DNA of 35,630 bases from an uncultured Roseovarius sp. (GTDB lineage Bacteria > Pseudomonadota > Alphaproteobacteria > Rhodobacterales > Rhodobacteraceae): positions 1 to 35,630 of the forward strand of contig NZ_CAJXIP010000024.1 of NCBI RefSeq assembly GCF_913054395.1. Direction: 5' to 3'. The notes beneath the pieces are model-generated. The model made no database searches and had not been told where the DNA came from. It saw only the letters and a list, made by a program, of their open reading frames with translations. Below are positions 15,281 to 27,200 of this stretch, one piece after another; the first letter of the stretch is position 1, and each line of letters starts with the position of its first letter. Position numbers and translations under genes: made by a program.

Positions 15281-18200
15281 TCATGCGCTACGACGCAATG
15301 CAGCCCCCAAGCGGCTCAGTAAGCCGCGTTTCTGGCCCTTTTCTGCACTGGCGGTGACGGTAGACGCTGCTGCGGCCTTATGGGCCAGCGGCTTTCTGGC
15401 AAATGCCGTGGCCGCCGCTAGGGCAACTACCCCGGCCTCATTCGCGGTGCGCGATGCGACGATCTGTTGTGCATCCTCCCATTCCACCAATGAGCCGCTT
15501 ACCGGATCAAAGATCAATGCGGCCTCCCTGTCAGTATCTTTCCGGCTTGTAGTATCCGCAGGCGCGGCTTCGTTATCCGGCGTCACGGTGACTGTTGTCG
15601 GCTCCGCCGTCGGGTCCTCACCCACTTCGATCCGCGTAGAGGTCTCAAGTTCGTCGGCCATGATGGCAAGTTGATCGTGTTGATATCCGAGTATATGACC
15701 GATCTCGTGCCGCAGGACGGTCAACAGATCGACACCCGAGGTAACGATGGCACCCGTGGATGGTTCTTCATTGCTTTCGATATACCACCCTGCGCCTGCG
15801 GCCATTGCATCGATCAGGATCGTATCGTCGCCGACCGTCCGCGCCAGTGTCGAGCCCTCGAGATCTGTGATGATCAAGGTGACTTCTCCAAGGAACGCGA
15901 GTTCCTCTTCCGAGATCAGCCCGCTTGCCACCCAATCTTCAAGCGCGACATCGTACACGCTTTCAACCTCGGCCTGACTGAGCGTTCCCTCGATATAGGT
16001 CTCGCTCGAAAGCGCCTCGAAACTATCCTGGGCAAGCCGCAACGTGGTGTTGAACGCTTCGTCATTGGTGGCAAGGCGGAAGTCGTCGAATGTCACTTCG
16101 CCGTTGAGCACGATCAGACCGAACGCCCCGTCGACCAGGGCGGCATTGAAGCCGAACTGACCGACGCTTGCCCCGTTGACCGTGATCCCGAGACCAGCGC
16201 CCTGGATACTCACCTTGAGGCGATCGTTCGCATTGGCGTTGAGATCGAAGGCGAAGGTGCCATCGATGACCTGCCCATCGTCGTCCGTGGCATGGCCGAC
16301 GAGTACGCGGTCGTTCGCGGTGTCGAGCACGATGAACTTGTAGTTGAGCGCATCGTAGCGGTCGAACACGAAGCCAGCCGTGCCGTCGCCTTTCACATCG
16401 ACTTCCATTTCCAGAATGCTGTTGGACCCAAGCGAAACACCAAGATCAACAGTCTGGACCGCTGGCGCGAGTCCCGCGGCAACGCCGGTCAGGGTGCCCG
16501 AGCTTTCGGTCCAGCCACTTGATTGCGATATGCGGGGCAGCTCAGCCACCGGCGGCGAGAAGTCGTCGGTTTCATCCAGCGTCCAATCGGGTGGCAGCAC
16601 CTGAACCTTGAAGTTGTCGATCCTGCCGCGCGAGCCATCCATGCCCACGCCCACCATGCCGCGATTCAACGGAATAGGGTCGCCATAAACGTCGATTTTC
16701 GGCACGTAGTCGTAGGTGAACCAGTTCACACCAGCCACGGCGAGCGTCACGTTGTTGCCGTTGACGGCGACGGTCACGCTATAGTTCTTGCCTGGCTTGA
16801 TCTGGACCGGCTTGTTCGACTGAACGACGTAGTGCCAGCCGGTTTCATCGACATAGCCCATCTCGATCTTGTTGGTGGATACGTTGATACCCGCAAATTT
16901 GAAGTCAACATCACTGTAATAGTCGAAGATCACGTAGCCGTTGGCTTTCCAGCCACCGGTCGGCTTGTCGAGATTGAAGGTCGCTTCGACCTCGTAATAG
17001 CTCGGCAGATAATCATCGAGCAGGAACACGGCCGAGGCTTTGTCCGAAATAGTGTTGGCGCTGATCTCCATCACGCCGCCCGTGGCAGTGAACTGGCCTT
17101 GATCAGCAGCGAAGCCGCCCGTCGTCCTGTCATTGAAGTCTGCAGACCGCAGAATGTCACGACGTCCGCCCGGAATATTGCCAGCCTGCGGATCAGTCGG
17201 CGGGCCGGACTGGTCCTGCCAGTACCCGCGATCACGCTGGGTCACAAGGCCGATTTCGCCATGCGGGTTGCCCTGAAGCTGGATCACGTTGGAATACCGC
17301 GAATCCTGTTCGATAGCGCCTACGTCGCTGGTGCGGGTGATATCCACACCGTCCGAATAGGCCTGAGCCGCAAGGAAGTCCCACAATTGCGGCGGAACCT
17401 GACGGCTGACCGTCGCGATACCGAAGGGGGCAAAGGGTACGAGATAGCTGTTGAACTCGCCCAGATGATCGATCAGGCGGTCGCCGCCGGTGTTCCCGAT
17501 CAGGATATCAAGCCCGGCACCGCCGAAGACCCGGTCTTCCCATGACAGGTGCGACTCGGGTGTCAAATTCAGGCCCCCGTCGGCCTCGTCAGCCGAGCCG
17601 AATGCGCCAGTGTCCCAAACGGAGATATCGGTTCCGATCACGTCATCGGCATTCATCAGATCATTGCCGAAACCACCGTAAATCCGGTCCTTGCCGGTAC
17701 CGCCGACAATCCAGTCGTTGCCCATGTCGCCGAATATCCGGTCATTGCCATCACTTTGAACGGCGACCTGATCGCCGATCGGTGTACCGTTCGGAGCGAA
17801 TTCGACATAGCTCAGGACGGCCTCACCCTCGTTGTCAGAGGCGTTCAGGAAGTACTGTTTCAAGCCATCCGGCGAGCCATCTTTCCAAACCGTCCCATCG
17901 TCGTGGAACAGGATCACGCGCCGCGGGTCGTATTCGTCATAGAGATAGAATTCGCCGGTGCGTTCGCGCGTCGGAGTTGGCTCGTTCCAATGCTCGTCGC
18001 CATCCCCGAACAGCAGGATATTACCGGGGTTCCACGGACGGGTGAAATCTGTCCGCGTCAGGCCAATCGGCGCAACCGCATCAGGATTGTCGCCACTGAC
18101 ATCGTCAATACCCGGTGTTTCACCGTCACCGAACAACAGGATGTAACCTTCGGCAATCGCCTCATGGCCGCCGACCGCATCATCCCCCGATCCGCCGTGC

Positions 18201-21200
18201 AGATAGTCGGTGCCGAGACCACCGAAGATCACATCATCCGCGAAATACGGGTTGTGCGATGCTGGATTGGCCGAAGACACAGGGTTGATCGCACTGTCGA
18301 TCACGTCAAACGGGGTCAGATCCACTGCTTTGACCAGCTCGAATTCGATGTTGATCGTCTCCTGCTGCACGCGTCCCGGCGTATAGATCTCTTCGTTCAG
18401 AACATTGCCCTGGCTGGTCCGGCGATCGGGATCATTGGTCAACAGTTTCAGCGTACCATAGAGATCTTCCGAGAAAGCCTCGCCAAATGTCTCGCCACCG
18501 GCAAGACCTTCGTTACGCTGGGTAAAGATACGGCCGTCATCACCGAGGATGCCGTCAATGCCAGTGCCCCCCGAAATCCAGTCATTGCCCCAGCCACCGA
18601 TGATGTCATCGTTTTCGGCATCCCCGAAGGCAATGTCGTTGCCGCCACCGAGATACGCGACGTCGTCACCGGTACCGCCATGGACCTCATCATTTCCACC
18701 GATATCACGCAGGGCCCAGAAGCCGAACATTTCGCGCCAGGTATCGCCTTCGACCTTATAGGCAAGATCGGTGTTGGGATTGCCGACGTAGGCGGGATCG
18801 GTGATGAAATCGCCTTCAATGGCTGCCGGGTCGTCGCGCAGGAAGTCGGGTCCGCCCGGGCTGTAGTCGAGTTGGCTGACCCCGCGCACGATGATCCGCT
18901 CGCCGTCTTCGGCATTGTAGGTATCATAGTCGAAGGCCAGATAGAGGCCACCGCGCGTTTCATACAGTTCTGCGTAGACTGACGCAAAGGCCGCCGGATC
19001 GCTCAGATCAATGGTTCCGTCAAGCACATCGGTGTTATTGATCCCCACGATGCGGACGATATCGGCATTGTCACCGGCAATCACATCAGCATCAGAGGCG
19101 TGCCGAGACAGGGTCGCCGTGGACCCGTCGGAATTTTCGGCGCTGTTGCGCGCGATTTCATCCGCCGCGCCGGTTCCGCCAAACAGCATGTCATCGTGGT
19201 CGGGGCGCAGGTCGGGGTTGATCAGGCTGAAGAAGCTCGACGAGCCGCCGACGATGTCGTCCTGGCCCAAGCCGCCAAAGACGATATCACAGCCACCGCC
19301 ACCTTCGATGTAGTCATTGCCATCGACGCCGTTGATATCGATACCGGCAGCGACAACCTTCAGCGGACCGATGGGATCTTCGGGGCCTTGGGGATCGCGC
19401 CCGGCACTCACATAGCCGGTCGGAAGCTCGATGCCGTCGAACGTGCCGTCACCGCGACCGGCAACTGCACCTTCAATCGTACCATCGCCCTGGATGATGT
19501 CATTGCCAAGCTGACCGAAGAGCTGGTCATGCCCGCCGCCGCCTGCGATAAAATCATTCCCAAAGGTGCCGACTCCGGCAAGACCGTCGTTGATATCGAA
19601 GGTGTGGAACATGGAGTAGTCGATGGAATACTCGTTCCACCAGCCCGGTCCGTTCGGATCGCGGTAATCACGGGCGACGCGCTCGCCACCCTCCAGCGTA
19701 ACCATCAGAACACCGCTGCCATCTTCCGTGATTTCGAAGACACCTGGGCTCACTTCGCTGCCATACCCGTCTGACGGTGCGCGGTCTGTGCGGCCATACA
19801 TAAGCGTTCCGGCCAATGTCTGGAAGCGCAGGCTGGCAATGTCATCATAAAGATTACCATCTATTTCACCCATGCGGCTCAGCGTAACGTTGTCGCCAAA
19901 AATCAAATCGTCACCCTCAAGACCATCAAGCGCATCGTTGCCAGCGCCACCGATCAGGATATCGTCTAGTTCCGAACCGAGAACGACGTCGTCGCCGCCG
20001 GTCGCAAACTCCGCCGTGACGATTGCTATAACTGTCGACAGCTCGGTCGTCTGGATTTTTTGCGGCAGAGCAAAGGGCTGGTTCGGGTCAATGACCAGTT
20101 GTTCGACCTGCCCATGATCGCCAAAGATGATGTCCGGCGTGTTATCGGTATGGGCCGAACCGTTGCCGATGATCATATCGTCACCAGCGCCGGCTATATT
20201 GTCGAGACCGGTGGTATCGCTGACACGGTCCCCAAGGGGATCGCGAACCGGGCTTTGATACGGGGCGAATGTGCCTTCCGCATGGGGCTGCCCTTCGATC
20301 AGCGTCGGTTCGGGGCTTGCATCAATCGTGGCAACCGTCAGGGACCGCGTCAGGATATTGACGTTGAAACCGCTGTCGCCATAGATGTGATCGGTGCCAG
20401 CCTGACCGATGATCGTATCGTCACCCGAGCCACCGGCAAGATGATCGCCGGTCTGCGAGCCGATGATCAGGTCGTCGCCCATCCCACCATAGGCGGTGAT
20501 GCCAACGCTCTTGTAGATCCCGGCTGCGGCATCATCGGCAAACAGCGCCGAGGCGTCGATAATGTCGTGACCGTGAAGATCGAACGGGTTGGCGACAGCG
20601 AAAATGAATTCGTCGTCTTCATTCTGGCCATCCGGCAATTTTGGGAACGGATCAAACGGCTTTTCACCGAACTCAAGGCCATAGGGATCGTTCGGATTGC
20701 CCGAATACCAGATGCCGTCCTGGCTGGTATCGCCATAGATCACCAGCGGGCTGTCGGGTCCGGCGCCGCCGGTGACGATGAAGTGATCGCCACCCTTGCG
20801 CTGTTCGCCCGCCATCGTGCGGTCGTAAGTGGTGATCGTCAGGGTCGCGCGACCGTGATCGTCACCACAATTGCCCAAGGCGGCATCAAGCAGCACAAGC
20901 GTGCGGTCATCCTCCAAGATGTCAGCGATGGTAAACGCACCGGCATAGCCCTCAATGAAGATCACACCACCAGCAACAAAGCCGAGATCCGACCAAGTCT
21001 GCGCGGGATCGTTGAGCGTGACCACGGTTTCCAGACCTTCGGTCGATGTGCTTCCGGGGACCACTGAGATTTCTACGGTCACGTCAATCGTGACGGTCAC
21101 CTCCTTGGCTTCCACCTTACTGATCAGGAAGAGGTTTTCGGGATGTGCACTGATCGTAACCGTGTCGACATTTGTATAGTCCGAAACCGACCCGTCATTT

Positions 21201-24200
21201 GGCGCGCTGAGTACCATGACCGAGTCTTTGCCCCAGTCGTCGAAGGTGGGTGTAATGCCGTAATCACCGGCCACCGCATCTTCGAGGGCGACAATCGTGC
21301 GGGTAAAGCTCTCGCCCTCCAGTTGGATCAGGTCGCCAATCGCAAATCCTGCCTCGGCAAAGCTGCGGCCATCAAGGCGCGCGGCCTCGGTCTGGCCAGC
21401 CTCTGTGTTCAGGTTGAACTTGCCAAGCACGTCAACATAGAGGTTGCCGCCACCATGCAGCACGGTCAGTCCGCCATGGCTGCCCTGTACCCAGAACGTG
21501 TCAGACAGCGACGTCAGATCTTCAAGCCCGGCGCCTTCGACGATGGCATCCATGCCATCCTCGCTGAATTCGACAATACGGTATTCGCGGGCATCGTCAC
21601 CGATACCGATATGGAGCAAATGCCCTTCCAGGAAGCCGGCATCGGCCCAGTTGGTCGCGCCGGTCGTTCCGTCATTGGTATTCCAGCGCAGCGTTGCACC
21701 GGCGGCCGTGGCCGCAAGCACATCAACGGTCAGAAGTTCGATCACATCGTCATCTTCGGCGATCAGTTTGGTCGAGCCGCCAAAATCAACGCCAGGCTCC
21801 AGTCCGGTTGCACTCAGGATCAGAAGCGAATTGTCGGACGGATCACGATACGGCTCGTTCGTCTTGGGGTCGATATCGTCCACCGTGTAGCTCATGGCGT
21901 CTTCAATGCCGATGATCCTCCCCAATTCGACCAGCGAACCGTCAATGCCTTCGGCGAAGACCGTCTGCCCCACCAGAAAGCCCTCGGCTTTCCAGTTGAA
22001 TCCATCGCGGGTGATAACCAGGTGACCTTCAAAGTCTGTCCGGTCATAGAGGAACTGATAATCGCTGTCCGACCAGTCCTCGATCGCGGTGAACTCGTTC
22101 TCGGCAGAAACCGCAGGCGCCGGATTGAGCGTGCCTTCGACCTCGAGAAGATCATTGCCTTCCCCGAGCATGACGTTGACGACTTCGACTGTGCTGACCT
22201 GGGTATCATTGGTCACACCATTGGCGCCGAAGTTGACTTTGCCAAAGCTTATTCCACCGGGGAAGATGAGGGTCGTGCCGGTTTCGCTTTCGGCCCCTTC
22301 ACCAAAGAGCGGCCCGGTGACATTCGGGAAGACCAGATCCGACCCCATGCCAAAGCCCGACAGGGTGGTTTCTGTCAACACACCCGAGGTGTCGGCCTTC
22401 GAACCGTCGTTGAAGATGTTGAGCACGTCGATCTGCTGGCTTTCCGGCGGCTGGGTGCCGATGGCAATCAGGAAGCTGTCCTCCTCGCCCGGAAGCTTGA
22501 CACCATTGGTCAGCGAGCGGTCAGCCCCAGACGGGCCACCCTCGACAGCCAGCGGGCCGCGCAGGTCGGACAGGCGATGTGCTTTGACCGGGAATATCTT
22601 GACCCCTTCGCGCGTGGTCGGCACTTCGTAATAGGGATCAGCCGTCAGTTCGATCTCCTGCAACTGGTAATAATCGGTCGGCGTAAAGACCGCATTGGCG
22701 GCGATCCGCGTGACCGTAACCTGATCGTCAGCGGCATCCGTCAGCCAGGCTGCGGCAGATACATCTGCGTTCGGATCAAGCGTGAACTGGATCGTGTGAT
22801 CCTGGGTATCGTTGAACCCACGGATGATGGCGATCTTTGCCTCGATCTCGTTCGCCCCATCTGAGATGCGGACCCACTGCCCCTCAAGGAACCCTTCCTT
22901 GAGCCAGCCCTGCACGTCTTCGTTGGCCGCGCCGAATGCCTCGGTACGGATCAGGGCCGGGGCGCCGTCAACGGTGGTATAGGACACCGTGCCGGACCAG
23001 GTGTCGCGCTCTGTTAGCCGCGACAGCACCACGTCGTCTTCGACCTCGACCATGGAAATCGCCGGTCCGATGGGATCGAGATCGCTTTGAACCAGGGTCA
23101 GCACCGACTCGGAGACAGACAGCACCTCGAAATCGCCGTCGGCAATGCCCGCCCCGGAAATCCGGATCAGATCGCCGACATCCCAGCCTTCGGAAATGAA
23201 GCTGCCGAAGTCTTCGCCTGTGCCGCGGGTCAGCGTGGCGTTGGCGCCTGTATCATCAAAAACAATCGAACCGACAAAGACTTGCGCCGCGCGCAGACCG
23301 CCAACCTCAACGTAATCGTCCGGCGTCACCGCGACCCCGTTGATGCTGCTTACGTTGGCCAGACCGTCGGTCACGACCGCTACGTTCACATCGGCAGTTG
23401 GCGCTTTGGTCAGACGCAGCTCATAGGTATCAGGGACGGATTCGTCGTCCAGAATTGTGCTCAGATCGTCTGGAATCAGCACCGTGTCGCGTCCGCTTTC
23501 CAGAACGACGGACCCTGCCGTATCATTATCGATCACCTCGATGTCGAGCAGGCCGGTGCCCGAGCGCAGGTTCGGGAAAACGTAATCGCCATCGGCATCG
23601 ATCGTCGTGGCCCCGATGGGGGCGTCGCGCGTGACGACGACACCTGCAAGATCCGTCGTCACGATGCCGGTGCCGTCAACATCCAGGATCAGCGTGAGTC
23701 CGGCTTTGTCAAAGCCCTTGACCTCGGCGCTGGTGATCCCTGCAACCCCGGAAATGCTAACCGTCTCGCCAATCTCAAAGCCGCTGGCAATCCAGCCGCC
23801 CGAATTCAGGCTGAGAGCCGCAAATTCCGGACCGCCATCTTCATTGGACCATGCCGAAAGCTCCATGTCGGCGGTGATACCGGCAAGGTTCTGACCGAAG
23901 CCGAGCACTGCGGTTTCCGGATCTTCGCGGACATCATCATTTTCGGCGTGAATGGTCACCAGAACGCCCTGATCCCAGTTTGTGGAATCGAAGGAGATCG
24001 TGCCCGACAGGGCATCGAAGCGTCCGGTACCGCCATCACTCATTTCGATGGCCTGATCGGTCAGAACGGTCAACGCGCTGTCGCCATAAAGCCCGCCCAG
24101 GTTAACCTTGACTACGATGGTGTCGCCCGCTTCGGGCGCCCTCTGAAGCTGGACGAGGATCTGATCGGTCAGCTCCGTGCCGCCCAAGGTTCCTTCGACG

Positions 24201-27200
24201 ACCAGCGTGCGACCGTCTTCGGTGAAGCCTGTAACCACACCGCCGGCAATCGTTGCCGAACCATTCTCGATCTCGGTCACAAGAACACCGGGCGTATCAT
24301 TGTCGCGCACATCGACTTCGACATTGCGAACGTCGATCGCGTCATAATCGTCTGCGTTCGAGATCACCGAATGCTGAACCACAGTGACCCGGTCGCCTTC
24401 AGCGCGCAGATCGTCCACAGCCAGCAGATTGACTGTCTGGGGAATATCCCAATTGTCTTTGGTGAACTTGAGAACCACAGCGCGGTTCGGCACATAATAG
24501 GTGGTGCCATCCAGCACGATTTCGCGGAGGAAATCGTCGCCGACCTGCGAATTCGCCGGGTCGAGATAATTCACGCCAAGGATATCATCCTGCGAGATGC
24601 CCGTCCCCTCTGCACCAGAGGACGATACCCACATGCTGTCGCCGACTCCACCGGACAGGCCGTCATTCGGCAAGGTGCCATCCTGTTCTTCCTGTGGCGA
24701 ACGGGCGGCTGAGACCGTGACATAGACAACTTCATCCCCGACCAGTTGGCGGGCAAGACGCACGGTGTAGCTGTCGGTTTCGTGGGAGGCATCCCCCTCA
24801 CGCACGGCTGTCAGGCCATCAGGGCCTTCGTCGATGACAACAAGCCCTTCGCCATCGGTCGTGACGTTGTAATCCAGCCCGTCGATGACCGATCCATCGT
24901 AAAGGAAATCGTCGGAGGCCACGATGTGATCCGCGGCGCCCGAGACCCCCTCAAGCTCGCGCGTCACGATGTCTTCCTGAACATCACCGGCAACATTGAT
25001 GATGTCAGAGCCGAGCCCGCCGATTACGCGATAGGCCACGCCAAACGCCGTCGAGCGGATATAAAACTTGTCATCACCCTCAAGCCCGTCGACCTCGACC
25101 ACTTCAACCGTTGAATAGCGCACGTTTAACCCGGCGCCGAACACGCCCTTGTCGGTGATCGCGATGTCATCGGCGAATTCAGTCCCCAGAACCACCAGCT
25201 TGTCAAAGCCGGTGCCACCTTCGACCGATACCGGGGCGTTGATATTGTAGCGCACTTCGTCCTGACCGCCGCCAGCGCGGATATCCGGCGCCTGCGCAAC
25301 AGAGAATCCGAGTCCGATCTGCGGGCTCGCAACGCCGTCTTCATCAACTACGATAACGTCATCCTGGGTGATGCCGACAGTGATGAAGACGTCGAGATAG
25401 TTGATGCCGCCGTCTGCATTGCGGTCGGTGATATAGCCGCCCCCTCCATCCGACAGCAAGGCCTTGAGCGTCACCTCGTCGGCGCGACCGGCAAAGGCCG
25501 CCTCGCCATTGGCCGCGATATCTTCGAGTAATGCAACTCCGGCATCGAGATCGGCGACATCAATCGTATCGTCTTCGTTCCAGTCGTAATCCGTTGTTGC
25601 AGCGATCGCGAAGGCGCGGACGATGAAGAGATCGTTGTTGTCATCGCCTTCCAGCCGCAGTTCGGATTGGTTGGAATAGACACGGAATTCATCGTTGCCA
25701 CTGCCGCCCTGGGCCAGCATCGGCGCCGACGATCCCCGGCTGAGCCAGCCGCGCGTGGTGGGCCTGAGGTCGGGGAAGACGTCTTGTGCAAGCAGGTTCC
25801 CGTCTGCCTCATTCCGGTTTTCACCGAATATCTGGCCGATCTGGAAGACGTCGTTGCCTTCACCGCCGTCTATGGTGGTGATGACCGTCGTATCATCGGA
25901 ATAGAAGTGATCGTTACCGCCCTGCCCTTCGATCGTCAGGCGACCGTTCAGCCCGGTATCGTAGGAAATCCGCTGAACCTCGGCACTTTCAAACGTGTCG
26001 GGCAGGACATCCTGATACCCCTCAAGCGTGCCATGCAGTAGAGCAACATAGCCCGGACGATCCGCAGTCTCGCCCGGCAGGAACGCGGCCGCACGCAGCA
26101 GGAAGATATCGTCGTTCGGGTCATCGACCCCGTTCAGATCGCTGTCAAAACCATAGATGAAGGCCTCGTCGACGCCGTCATCCTCTTCGCCGGTATCGAG
26201 AATGTTGATGATATAATTGCGTTCATCCCCCTGGCTTCCGAGCGTGAACACTTCGTAGGTGTCGGTGTCTGACTGACCATCAAGCGTAAGTGTGTGCATT
26301 GCCAGCACCGAGAGGTCAAAATTCTCGCCAGCCACTATGGCATCCGTGTCATAGGGCACTGTCGCGTAGGTAATTGTTTCGATGGCAGGCGAGGTCTGTG
26401 CCGCCGCATCCTGCAGGTAATAGACAACAAAGCTGTCTTGTCCGTCATTCCGGGCATCGGGTGTGGCATACTCACCGGTCACCGCATCGGCCGAACCGTA
26501 GGCGCGAGTTTGCGAGCCCAGATAGATATACCCGTCATCGCCCCATCCGGTCATGCCAGTGGAACCGCCCGTGTCACCGAACTGGATGAGATCGACATCT
26601 TTGTTACCAAAGACCCGCGTAATCCCGGCGGCCGTGCCGTCTTGCAGGATATCGGCTTCCGTGCCCCAGGGGCGCCATGTTCCGATCGGCGCGCTGCGGG
26701 TTGTGCCCGTTGGTGTGCTGGGTGCGCCCGGCACCCGGTTCCCCAATGCCACCATGACCGCACCCGCGATGATCTGGCCACGCAACACGATATCCGCGCC
26801 GTAATCGTCATCGGCAAAGACAAGATCGCCGTTGTCATCGCCATAGATGTCGATTGCTTCGGCGGCCACGATGGCGCTGTTCTCATGGGTTGCAATATCG
26901 TCACCCGCCCGCAGTTCGACATACCCCTGTTCGGCAAGGATCAGCCCGTGCGGCAGGGGGCGCAGGGAGTCATCATGCGTACCCGGCTGCACACCGTTGG
27001 TCTCGGCAAACCGGGCCGAACCATTCTTGATCAACAGCAAGTCCTGGTTCTGCGTCGTATCATCGGCTTCGCGCACCGTCAGGATGACATCCCCAAGATA
27101 GCTGTGGGCAAGCACGAGGCGCAATTCATCCTCGGTCTCGGTAACCACGATGTCATCGTCCGCCTCAAGCGCGACATCATCCAGCTCCAGCGTCAGGCTG

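Noticed and set aside
15172..15357. A 61-codon plus-strand frame before and overlapping the adhesin 3' end
   Set aside because: Antisense overlap, no family resemblance and no good ribosome binding site.
17460..20500. Periodic DNA repeats that might be mistaken for a CRISPR or tandem satellite
   Set aside because: The period follows RTX nonapeptide coding in one frame, units vary in sequence and there are no uniform spacers.
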